64,000 bases of DNA from Sipunculus nudus (Eukaryota; Annelida; Sipuncula; Golfingiida; Sipunculidae): contig CM049309.1 in assembly GCA_026874595.1 (NCBI GenBank), forward strand, positions 96,246,723-96,310,722, written 5' to 3'. The position numbers were made by a program, and so were the translations under genes. Below, in pieces: positions 1 through 11,800 of the stretch; within the stretch, counting starts at the first letter, position 1; every line of letters starts with the position of its first letter. The notes beneath the pieces were generated by a model. That model did not search any database. It was not told the origin of the DNA and saw nothing but the letters and a program-made list of their open reading frames with translations.

Positions 1-520
1 TTATTAACAAATGGAGTGCCACTGTCATACAGATTTTGACTTGGCCATATAACTGATAAGCAGCACATATAATATAAGAGTTTAACTATTTATTAAAAAA
101 ATTACAAATATTGTCCCAAATATAATTTTTATTAAAAATAATAAGAGAATCATATGATTTTTTAAAATGAAATATAACTGATATAATTATTAAAATAATA
201 TTAAAGAATATGTTTATGAATGCATTCATGAATACATTTTGAAAGTATTTGCACGAGTATTCATATACTTTTATTTTTACCTGAATTCCCATTCTTTATG
301 CAAGAAATTTTATAATGGAGTACATAATCATATTTGTATTTAAATACAATTACAAAGTATTCGCACCATGTCTGGTATTTATTCAGTTTTCACCAAAAAA
401 ATATGTTGAGAATCCAGAATATACAAAATTCACACATTTAAATAATGATAATAAGTACCTGGTTTTATGGCCTTTATTTATATTAAAAAATAACTGTAAA
501 AAATTCATTTTGGACTAATT
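1..520. repeat. E-family repeat, copy 1 (cut by window start)
   Basis: Bases 1 to about 430 match 38329-38750 at high identity, from ATTAACAAATGGAGT through GACTTGGCCATATAACTG to TTGAGAATCCAGAATATA. It has no coding capacity. The rest to 520 is unmatched AT-rich sequence. Confidence 0.8.
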
Positions 521-879
521 TCACATCAATGTACACACTAGACACAGTAGGAATCTAGATTAATATTATCAACTGTATCTTTGTCTATCATTAATTTCCT
601 TCATATAATCCCTAATGATTAGTTATGAATAATATGATTTGCTTCTTTATCATTAAAATTGAACTGAAAAATGCCATAGGTGACTGCATGGTGTTATTTG
701 GAATATGTGACATTCTACCCATCGATACAAGATTCTTATATCATCAGTAACTGCAAGTTAATTTCCTGTTATTATAAACTAACAAATATCTTTTCTATTT
801 TTCTTTAATTTGTTATTAAAAACCAATAAAAATTTATTAATTTATTGTTTATTGTTATGTTGTTGGTTAAAACTACTAG

Positions 880-2440
880 ATGAGTTGGGTTGGACACCTG
901 AATCAACTGTGGCTGGCCATAAGCTGCCTGGATTCTCGCCTCAAGCGTGCATAATTTGATGAAAGGTCAACAAGGTCAACAAAGTGGTGACTCAAGAGGG
1001 GCTGGAGAGAGCCAAAGTCTGACAGAGTCTCATAAAAAACATTAATAGAAGCTACAATATTTGGCCAATTTCTTTCAGCTTTCTAAACTAAAAAGCTGAA
1101 ATCCTTATATGTGCATGATATGAAAATTATATCAACAGTGCTCACGGGAAACAAACGTGCCATGGTCACAGTTGGGCAAAATTTAAGGTACTAATTTTAT
1201 ATTTATACTAATAACTTATAAAATTTGAAAAATTCAGAGCTAATTTTGGGTATTCAATTGAATTTTGATTAAATAATGTTACATCCCTGACAAAAAAATC
1301 TCTAGCTTCAGCAATGCCCTTGTTAAGGGAGTAAATATATTTCTTGATTTTTTACAAAGTGCATTATGTTTGGGCCCATAACTTAAAACAATTACGCAAT
1401 ACTGACATCATTCTGGCATGAGCATAGACAATGAAAAATATGTATATTATTTATGATTAAAGTCAGATCAGTGGTTTTGATATTAGGCAGTCTTGAAGTG
1501 TAACAATGGGTTTTTAATGGAAAAATGAAGTTTTTCATTAATATCTCGAAGGTATTAAGTCCTAGTGACCAAATTCTTGGCATGGTAGGGGATTTTGGAG
1601 ACATCTAACTGTATGCCGAATTTAAGGAACTTAGAGCTGAAGCTCGGGAGCTGAGCTCTTGCAAACTGCATAACACTAGCTTGATGTAAACAATATGTTA
1701 CATGGTGCTTGAAAACTTGATTAAAATTTACAGTTTTTGATCAACTGGTTTCAAATTTTTGGTTTTAACAGTTGAAATGCTAACAAAAACATACTGTGAA
1801 AATTAAATCCACAGCAGTTACAGCAAAAAAACGTGCCATGGTCAAAGTTGGGCAAAATTTAAGGTACCAATTTTTTATTTTTGCTAATATTTTTAAAAAT
1901 TTAAAAGATTTTGATCTAATTTTGGGTATACAATTTAATTTTGATTAATAAAAGTAATATTACTGGAAAAAAAGTGCTTAGCTTAAACAAGTTTTGTGTT
2001 AAGTAATAAAATTTCTTTCCTGATTATTTACAAAATGCATTATGTTTGGGCCCATAACTTTTTTAAATTGAATAATACAGACCTAATTTCTGGCATGTAC
2101 ATAGGAATTATACAGAGGATTATTTATAGGAAATATGAGGAAAAACAGATGAGTGGTTTTGATATTAGGCAGTCCTAAAGTGTGAAAATAGGTTTTTAAT
2201 AAAAAATTGAGGTTTTTCCTTAATTTCTCAAAGGAATGAAGTCGCAAAGACCCAGTTTTCGGCTTGGTAGGAGATCTTGGGGACATCTAACATTATGCTG
2301 AATTTTGGATTCCTAGGTCTTATGGTTTCAAAACGTGCCACATCTACGGACGGACGGACGGACGGACGGACAGACGGACGGACGACGGACAATGGACCAC
2401 GACTATAGCTCAGATGACTAATAGTCAGCTGAGCTAAAAA
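880..2440. repeat. A-family repeat, copy 3 (rearranged)
   Basis: Two partly duplicated stretches (about 1140-1620 and 1800-2440) share the words ACGTGCCATGGTCA, GGGCCCATAACTT and GTGGTTTTGATATTAGGCAG with 12120-12770 and 40010-40646. The copy ends in a GACG-rich tract, then the hairpin AGCTCAGATGACT / AGTCAGCTGAGCT and CTAAAAA at 2440. The 5' palindrome seen in the full copies is missing. Confidence 0.75.
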
Positions 2441-4281
2441 AATATATTTTTTTTCTGTAATTAATGGCTGAGCGAGCAATGTTGATCTCTTTCAGGTCTA
2501 CGTCTAAACAAGAAACGCCGTACGGTCAGGTAAGATCAGTTTACTTCAAAGACTATTACTAAAATGAAATTTACAAAGGCAGTAAAAAAGAAACACAACC
2601 TAAACAAACACGTTTGCTAAAATTTTATGCATGTTTGATGAGCTGTGGCCCATAAAAACGATTTGTCTGCTCACAAAACCCTGTCATGGTCACCACAAAC
2701 TGATGAAATCACACGTTTGCAGTACCAAACATCTGATTTGTGGAGATCGTGCGTTAGACGTCAGTTGCAGTTTCCAGTAAATGGGCCCGTGTCATTTGCT
2801 TTACATACTCACGGAGCCACCGTCAATGTAGCTGAAAATTTTAACCACTGTAAATGACACGATGCCAGTGAACATTTTCCCACCAAAATATTCAAGAATG
2901 AAGTCACATGGGGTGAGCTTTTACTACAAACATCTTATTGGCCTTCTGCTTATAACACGTGACAGCTCCACCAATCACAATATCGTTTGTGTGGGCCAGC
3001 CTGCCTAGGCTTGTGTTTATGCAAATCAATGTGTCACATGGTTTAAACACCCACATCGGCCGGTGACAGTGTAAATATCGAGAAAACTTATATCAAATGC
3101 GACAGGGAAGAGCTTCCGCTTTATTTGTAGTAAAATCAGAACCTTTTCTAATTGCTCAATGTTTTTGCAGGAGGTTTTGTCCGCTGTTTCGAACGAGTAA
3201 TGAACACTGGTAGTTTTTTTTCCTGGCATTTTTCTCCACTTGTGCATGAGTGTACCGATCGTTCCACGCATATAAGTACAATCCGATTAATTTTTATGGC
3301 TCAGATTAAACAATCAGCACCGTCGGGAAATACCTCTTTATTATGGTAATTAAGAGCATCTAGGAACAACAAAGAAAAAAAGAAAAAAAAAGAAAAAAAA
3401 AAGAGCATCTAGGAATATAACAGAAAGGTTGTTTTTGAAGCACATGTAGGCAAATTTTTACGCGTGGCCAGATGCATTTGCAGCAGATTATACCGACAAA
3501 AATTATATAAAAGCTAGTCCAAAAAAAATTTCCAGCTGCTGTCGAAAATCTTGATTGGCTGGGTTAGCCCAAACACAATTTTTTTAAGGATGACCTATAT
3601 AATATGAAACATTTATGCATAATTTATACATTGGATATTAAATGTTTGAAATGAAGTTTCAACCTTGTTAAAAATGGTGGCACACGTGGTAAGCTTGGTT
3701 AGAATGGAAAAACAAATGTTAAAATTTCTCAGGCTACTAGCCAGTTTGACTTTTAGTAACGAGATTGTACAAGTCCGTCGAATTTCACACTAGCCGAGGT
3801 GAGCATTAAGATCGAATCCTGGCTCCATGTAAAACATTTACTCTAGTTTATAAACATTAAAAGTACTAAGAACTGCTCCATGTGAAACATTTACTCTAGT
3901 TTATAAACATTTTCATGTACTAAAAACTGCTAAATGTGAAAAATTCAGAATATTGGTAACTATCTGTGCAATCCTTGGCGTGAACATATTTGCATGAAAT
4001 TATTTTTTGTCACTGTGTACTTCAAACATTGTTAATGTTGTTATAATGTCATTGTTGTCAAAACTATCATGCTTTACCTCAATGGAATGAGGACAAACTA
4101 ATTATCATTTCTCTGTTATTTTCACAAATTTGCTTTAATTAGTGTTGTCCTACAATTTGATAAAACCAAAGATTTCCTCATCACTTATCTTTGACCAACA
4201 CACCCCCAGGAAACAATAATCACAGCTATACAACAAAATAAGAGTTTTATACAAGTACTGATGTACAGAAGTTAGTCTTAC
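2441..4281. other. no gene or repeat recognised
   Basis: About 1.8 kb left of CHCHD2 exon 2. It should be CHCHD2 intron sequence. I looked for the exon that would start GHTLG and for CHCH cysteine spacing on the minus strand and saw neither. There is a short A-rich tract at 3370-3410 and a roughly 50-bp duplication (CTCCATGTAAAACATTTACT type) at 3820-3940. Confidence 0.5.
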
Positions 4282-4438
4282 CACTGCTGAGCCAACTGCT
4301 ACTCCTGCTGCTGTAGTAGCCATCTGAGCAAACATCCCTGGCTGCTTGGGCTGGGCCATCTGAGGGGCGGGGGCCATTGGTGGAGGGTGTGCAGGGACAG
4401 ACGGGGGAGGGGGTGCCTGACGAGGGGCACTGAAACCT
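4282..4438 (-). CDS. CHCHD2: CHCHD2/10-like exon 2: Pro-rich stretch and hydrophobic helix
   Basis: The exon is 157 nt, with acceptor TTTTGCAG|A and donor GCAGTG|GTAAGA in phase 0. It encodes [33 protein letters not shown] and the signature helix [19 protein letters not shown]. Human CHCHD2 reads [20 protein letters not shown] there; its first Thr is Thr61, changed to Ile in some familial Parkinson disease, and it is conserved here. Family members are small mitochondrial intermembrane-space proteins with a C-terminal twin Cx9C domain. The exons that should start GHTLG and carry the CHCH cysteines were not found at 1-4281, so they lie left of the window or are lost. CHCHD2 and CHCHD10 cannot be told apart in an invertebrate. 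Confidence 0.9.
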
Positions 4439-4689
4439 CTGCAAAATCAAAAAGTAAAATACATACAGGTACTCAGGTAATGACTACCAACCTTGCTAAC
4501 AACACAAGTTACACCCCTTTTCAATAGGGTGATTTGTTCCTCATAAGGTTTCAGGTAATTCTATTTTAACTATGACAATTCCCATTAAGTAAACATTAAC
4601 AACTGAAACAGAAAATGATGAGTCAATCTTCAGACTTTGGCGCAACAATAGGATTAGTGACAATATGACATATTGTGAATACAGTGGTT

Positions 4690-5134
4690 GGAAATTTGTA
4701 ATATTTGCGAAAGAATTACGATTTGTGCCTTGTTAACAGATGACTGCATCTTTTCAGGTCACAAAAATACAGAAAAAATATTGTAAAAAATTGAAAAAAT
4801 ATAGGTGGCGCCACCAGTCTGCAAAAACTGATGAAACACTCCATAATCAATATCCATGCAAAGAATCATGGTGATCAATGCATTAGTTGTTAAGATACTT
4901 GAGCTTTTGTATCAAATTTTCCATTATTCTAGGGTTAATTTAGAGCCCCATAGCTCAGAGGTTATGGGTAACAGAGAACTAATTTGAGGATTCCCAGAAG
5001 ACTTTTCATAAGCCTGCCTGACTGTTTAGATACAACATGCTAGGTCCAGTCATTAAGATTTGTGCCTTGTTAACAGATGACCACATCTTATAAAGTCACA
5101 AAAATACATAAAAAAAATTTAAAAAATTAAAAAA
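4690..5134. repeat. C-family repeat, 5' piece interrupted by B1
   Basis: The words CTCCATAATCAATATCCAT and GGTGATCAATGCATTAGTTG recur at 8500-8560, and the body matches 44380-44640. The sequence stops at an A-run where the B-family element begins at 5135, and C-type sequence resumes at 8478. Confidence 0.7.
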
Positions 5135-8100
5135 CAAGGCCTACAGGCCTAATGCGAACCTGTGCAATGAGATTACACCAGGTATAATGCTTTAATGCTG
5201 GACCATTACTTTTCAAGAACATGTGTAACATGTATATGAACAATGCAATTACTAAACACTTAGAACAAGAAACAATTAAACAAACTTCACTGCTGAAATT
5301 CTGGCATGGGTGCACACAACACAAAAACTAGAATACGAGTAGTCAACAAGCGACTATGTGTATCCGCCAAAATTAGAGTTGGACGGGTGATGTGAGGCAT
5401 GGATTGAGTGGCAAGGGGAAATAGAGTGAGGTGTGTTGCATAATAGCATGGATGTCTGCAGCTGAAATGTGTATGTAGGTTGCGCCACCTACCACAAAAT
5501 CCAGAAAGCTGTCCAAGTTGTATACATGCAAAATTTTAGGCAGATAATTCAAACCACTACTTGTATATGAGTGATTTTATCCCACAGCAGACAAACAGGA
5601 CTCTGTGCAAAAATGGTGGCAGGAGGCACCACAAATTTTGTGTATGATTAAGAGCTATGTGAGATCTATACACATGCAAAATTTCAGGGTTATATGTCTA
5701 ACCAGACCTGAGATATAGGCCTGAATGTCTGCAGCGTATACATAAATGTAGGTGGCACCACCTGCCACAAAATCCAGAAAGCTATCCAAGATGTATAAAC
5801 CTGCAAAATTTTAGGCAGATATGTCAAACCACTGCCGAGATATAAGTGACTTTATCCCATGGCAAACAAACAGTCGATTGCTGTGCAATGGTGGCGCCAC
5901 CAGTTTTGTGTATGATACTTTCTAATTTTTGCCTTATCTGTCAAAGGGTTCCTTAGATATGAGCTTGGATGTCTGCAGCATAAATGTGAATATAGGTGGC
6001 GGCTGGCCCCACCTGTCATAAAATCAAGAAAGCTATCAAGGATGTATAAACCTGCAAAATTTCAGGTGGATAAGTCAAACCACTGCCGAGATATGAGTAA
6101 TTTTATCCCAAGGCAGATGAACTAATGGACACTGTGCAAAAATGGATGCAGGTGGCACCACCAGTTTGCCTGTGATGAAATGTTATGTGAGATCTATACA
6201 CATGCAAAATTTTGACCAAATCGGCCAAACGGTTCCCGAGATATAAGCCTGAATGTCTGCAGCGTATTCATAAATGTAGGTGGTGCCACCTGCCACAAAA
6301 TCCAGAAAGCTATCCAAGATGTATAAACCTGCAAAATTTTAGGCAGATATGTCAAACCACTGCTGAGATATAAGTGATTTTATCCCACGGCAAACAAACA
6401 GAAGGACGCTGTGCAAAAATGGTTGCAGGTGGCGCCACCAGTTTTGCGTATGATAAAGAGCTATGTGAGATCTATAAACATGGAAAATTTTTGCCCAATC
6501 AGTCAAATGGTGTCTGAGATATGAGCTTGGATGTCTGCAGCGTAAATGTGAATGAAGGTGGTGCCACCTGTCATAAAATCAAGAAAGCTGTCAAGGATGT
6601 ATAAACCTGCAAAATTTTAGGTGGATAAGTCAAACCACTGCCGAGATATGAGTAATTTTATCCTAAGGCAGATGAACAAATGGACGCTGTACAAAAATGG
6701 TTGCAGGTGGCGCCACCTTTTTTTGGGTATGATAAAGAGCTATGGGAGATCTATACACATGCAAAATTTTGGCTCAACTGGTCAAACTGTTCCCCGAGAT
6801 ATGAGCTTGGATTGCTGCAGCTTTAATGTGAATGTAGGAGGCGCCACCTGTCATAAAATCAAGAAAGCTGTCCAGGATGTACACACATGCAAAATTTCAG
6901 GTGGATAAGTCCAACCAATGCTGAGATAAGAGTGATTTTATCCCAAGGCAGGTGAACAGATGGACGCTGTGCAAAAATGGTTGCAGGTGGCGCCACCATT
7001 TTTAGTGTATGTTATAAAGCTGTCTAAGGGGTACATTTATACAAATTTTTTAGCCTGATCAGTCAAATGGTTCCTGAGATATGTGGGTTTATGTTTGGAA
7101 ACAGACGCACAATTGGATGCTGGGCAGAGAGGAAAGGTAAAAGGTCAAGCAAAAATGAGGGCGCAGCAGTTCACATTTGACCGATCATAATTCCAAATTT
7201 TAAAAAATTCTGCCCAGTGGTTACAGAGGAGTTCTCGGGAAACCTATGCGGCAGTAGCGGTCGCAGCGGCATCTGACTGAAAACATAGTATCCACAAAAC
7301 TCTGTTTTGGCGGATACAATGATTGTAGCTGGCACCACCAGTCTTGTATACAACGAAGAGATATATACATATACCCAATGTCAGACTGATATGTCAAACC
7401 CCTCCTGTGAAATAAGCAGGGCCATTCACTGTGCAAAAATTTTTGGAGGATGCATCACCAGTCTTGTACACTATAAAGCTACCTAATATGTATAAACATG
7501 CCCAATTTTACGCTGATGTATCAAATTCCTCTGTAGAAATAAGCAGGCGGATACACTGCAAAAGTCAATGTAGGTGGCACCACCTGTCTTGTAAATGAGA
7601 ATACCATCAAAGACGCATAGACAGGTCAAAATATCAGGCCAATACATCAAACTCCCCCAAACCAAAACCACTTGAACAAACTTGAATTATTAACATCTGA
7701 GGATAATTAATGTGTGAGATTTAAGAATTTGGCCCAGAGGTTTTTGAGAAGAATATCTTTGTAGCCACTGAACTAAAATGGACTGTAATGGCATATGACT
7801 AAATTCAGCTTCCCATAACTTAGCCAAAAGTCACTGAACAGAGACCATTTGAACAAACTTTAGAAAGCACTACCCTAGGATCATTTCTGTGCAATAATAA
7901 ACATTTTGGCCATTTGGTTTCAGAGAAGAAGTTTTTTGCAGTCCTCAGTGTGATACAGGCACTGATGACCCCGTACAAAGAAAAGCTGATGTAGGTGGCG
8001 CCACCAATACCTCAATTTCAGATATGACCTATGTGACCAACATTGGCATAAAATTTGGTGATGATAGCTCCAGCCGTTTCTGAGATTTAAATTTTAACAT

Positions 8101-8477
8101 GCTTTTTTGGACAGATGACAAAGTTCAACCTCCTGTAACTCGGGCAAAAATATCCAAACTGGAACCATTCAAACAAACTTGAGAGAGATTGTTCCAGGGA
8201 TCATTTCTGTGTGATAAAGAACAATCTGGCTGGACAGTTTCTGAGAAGAAGATTTTTAAAGCTTTTTTAGCTTTTTCCCTATAAAATCTAAGAAAATGCA
8301 GTAAGGAAAAAAATAAACAAAATCCGATATAGTTTTTTGGATGACTGATTATTTGCAAAAACTTTGGTGATGCTAGCTCCTGCCGTTTTTGAGATAGCTA
8401 TGGTTAACTAACAGACGACACATGATGCACGACGTAAGACGCCACACCATCACATAAGCTCACAGGTTCCCTAAAAA
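5135..8477. mobile_element. B-family non-autonomous element, copy 1 (complete, 3.34 kb)
   Basis: The element starts CAAGGCCTACAGGCCTAATG (an imperfect palindrome) and ends ATAAGCTCACAGG...CTAAAAA. C-family sequence on both sides fixes the boundaries. The inner 5.4-7.0 kb part is a degenerate tandem of about 270-bp units, each with a GGTGGCGCCACC-type palindrome and words such as GCAAAATTTTAGGCAGATA. No protein frame of a transposase or reverse transcriptase was seen, so it must move with borrowed enzymes. Its class is unresolved. Its length equals that of copy 2 with the nested insert removed. Confidence 0.75.
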
Positions 8478-8815
8478 TACAGTCAGCAGAAAGTGATGAT
8501 ACACTCCATAATCAATATCCATTGTAAGAATCATGGTGATCAATGCATTAGTTGTTCAGATACTTGAGCTTTTGTATCAAATTTTTCATTATTCTAGGGG
8601 GTACTTCAGAGCCCCATGGCTCAAAGAATATGGGTAACAGAGACCTAATTCCAGGTTTCCAAGGAGATTATTCATGGACCTCTCTTGATGTAATGTTAGA
8701 AGATTCCAGGTCCAGCGGTAATGATATGTGCCCTGTTAACGGACAGACAGACAGTTGACGGACAAAGAGTGATTGCTATAGCTCAGATGACTTTCAGTCA
8801 GCTGAGCTAAAAATC
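8478..8815. repeat. C-family repeat, 3' piece
   Basis: It continues the C-type sequence after B1 and ends with the GACGGAC tract, the hairpin CTCAGATGACT / AGTCAGCTGAG and CTAAAAA, matching 44380-44736. Confidence 0.7.
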
Positions 8816-8863
8816 AAAAGTGTTCTTGCTTTAGAGGTGGGCCATTTATATTTCAAGTTTGAA

Positions 8864-11800
8864 CAAGGCCTACGGGCCCAATGCGAACATGTGCAAAATT
8901 TGGGAGTATGAATGGAGGATTATTTTATAATTTAATATTGATCCTCTTTTGTCCCACATATCTACCTTAGTATTATGATTTCAGCAAAATGGACCTGCAA
9001 GTTTAAATAAAACTAGAATACGGCTAGTCGACAAGCGACAACATGGATCCACCAAAATCAGAGTGAAATGGGTGAAGTGAGGCATAGTTTGAGTGGCAAG
9101 GGGAAATAGAGTGAGGTGTGTTGCATGTAAGCATGGATGTCTGTACCGGAAATGTGTATGTAGGTTGCGCCACCTACCACAAAATCCAGAAAGCTGTCCA
9201 AGTTGTATACATATGCAAAATTTTAGGCAGATAAATCAAACCACTACTTGTATATGAGTGATTTTATCCCACAGCAGACAATCAGATGGACTGTGCAAAA
9301 ATGGTGGCAGGTGAGATTTATACATATGCAAAATTTCAGGGTGATATGTCAAACCAGTCCTGAGATATAAGCCTGAATGTCTGCAGCGTAAACATAAAAG
9401 TAGGTGGCGCCACCTGCCACATAATCTAGAAAGCTATCCAAGATGTATAAACATGCAAAATTTTAGGCAGGTATGTCAAACCACTGCTGAGATGTGAGTG
9501 ATTTTATCCCACGGCAGACAACCAGACAGATGCTGTGCAAAAATGGTTGCAGGTGGCGCTACCAGTTTTGCATATGATAAAGAGCTATGTAAGATCTACA
9601 CACATGCAAAATTTTGGCCCAAACTGTCAAACAGTTCCTGAGATATGAGCTTGGATGTCTGCAGCTTAAACGTGAATGAAGGTGGCACCACCTGTCTTAA
9701 AAAAAAGAAAGCTGTCTAGGATGTATAAACCTGCAAAATTTCAGGTGGATAAGTCAAACCACTGCCGAGATATAAGTGAATTTTTCCCAAGGCAGATGAA
9801 CAGATGGACGCTGTGCAAAAATGGGTTGCAGGTGGTGCCACCAGTTTGTGTATGATAAAAAGCTATGTGAGATCTATGTACATGCAAAATTGTGGCCCAA
9901 TCGGTCAAACGGTTTCCGAGATATGAGCTTGGATGTCTGCAGCGTAAACATGAATGTAGGTGGTGCCACCTGTCAAAATCAAGAAAGCTGTCTAGGATGT
10001 ATAAACCTGCAAAATTTTTGGAAGATATGTAAAACCACTGCCAAGATGAGTGACAAACAGATGGACCCTGTGCAAGAATTGTTGCAGGTGGTGCCACCAG
10101 TTTTGCGTATGATAAAGAGCTATGTGAGATCTACACACATGCAAAATTTTGGCCCAATCGGTCAAACAGTTCCTGAGATATGAGCTTGGATGTCTGCAGC
10201 ATAAATGTGAATGAAGGTGGCGCCATCTGTCATAAAATCAAGAAAGCTGTCTAGGATGTATAAACCTGCAAAATTTCAGGTGGATAAGTCAAACCACTGC
10301 CGAGATACGAGTGATTTTATCCAAAGGCAGATGAACAGATGGATGCTGTAGAAAAAAATGGTTGCAGGTGATGCCACCAGTTTTGCGTATGATAAAGAGA
10401 TTTGTGAGGTATATACACATGCTAAATTGTGGCCAAATCTGTCATACAGTTCCGGAGATATAAGCTTGGATGTCTGCAGCGTAAACGTGAATGAAGGTGG
10501 CGCAACTTGTCATAAAATCAAGAAAGCTGTCTAGGATGTATAAACCTGCAAAATTTCAGGTGGATTAGTCCAACCACTGCCAAGATATGAGTGATTTTAT
10601 CCCAAGGCGGATGAACAGATGGACGCTGTGCAAAATGGTTGCAGGCGCCACCATTTTTAGTGTATGTTATAAAGCTATCAAGGGCTACATTTTTAGCCTG
10701 ATCAGTCAAATGGTTCCCGAGATATGTGGGTTTATGTGTGGAAACAGACGCACAAATGGACGCTGGGCAGAGAGGAAAGTACAGAGGTCTACCAAAAATG
10801 AGGGCGCAGCAGTTCACATGTGACCCGATCATAATTCCGAATTTAAACAAGGGACCTATGGGTCACTGTGCTCAGCTGACATTAACCTTGAAGGTAAAAA
10901 TCTAAAATAATATCAAATTGAGATAAAGTGTACGAGGAAGAGGTAATAAAGGCCATGGTTGGTTTATATGATTGGTTTGTATTGATGAGCAAGAAATTGT
11001 TGCAAATAATATTTAGTGACCTGACCATGTGTTTCCTAATGTTGAAACTGAAGCATGTGAGCAGTTTGTTAACAAATGCTCTGTACAAATACCATGATCA
11101 TTAGTTGGCTTTTCGATTAACTGTTGACATTTCAGTAGTTTACACATTCATTCAATCGAATCTTTTTTTTGTATATATATATTATTAAATATATGTTTTT
11201 TTTATGAAATGTATACAGCTGAAATATAACTAATTAACAACATAAAACATGGCAAACGAAGCCTGATCTCAAATTCTGCTGATGCAGGAAAATAATGAAC
11301 AAATGTTTGTAATAAATCCTCATTTTTTTATCACATCAATTTTTTTTTTAATTTAAGTTTATATTTTTACACATTTTCAATATAACATATATATCTGAAT
11401 ATAAAAAGTTGATTCATAATTCTCAATTGCATCATCATAAATCTCAATCTTGTCAGATAACACCACATCATGCATACAAATGTTTATTTATTTTTTACCA
11501 CAAAAATATATCTTTTAAATCTGAAAAACAATAAATATCTAAAAAAATACTTGATTTAGATATCACAATTTTTAATTGTGTCTTTATTTATCCATAATGT
11601 GCTTCATATTTTATCATAATTTAAGCATACTGATGGGTTCCATTATGATTGGTAAAATCATTTAAAAGAAAAACGATTTCTTTAAAAATGCTACATTACA
11701 CAACATTGCATCTTCTGGATTACACCTTGAATTACTTTTTCAAGGAAAGTTTTTGCATATCAGAGTGGAAACAGCATTACAATTAAGGAGATACAGTGAA

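Noticed and set aside
2340-2400. ACGG/GACG tracts as telomere-like or functional microsatellites
   Set aside because: They recur just before the hairpin ends of several repeat families and are part of those elements.
1-4281. CHCH-domain exon of the CHCHD2-like gene
   Set aside because: No GHTLG start and no paired Cx9C spacing was seen on the minus strand in this stretch.
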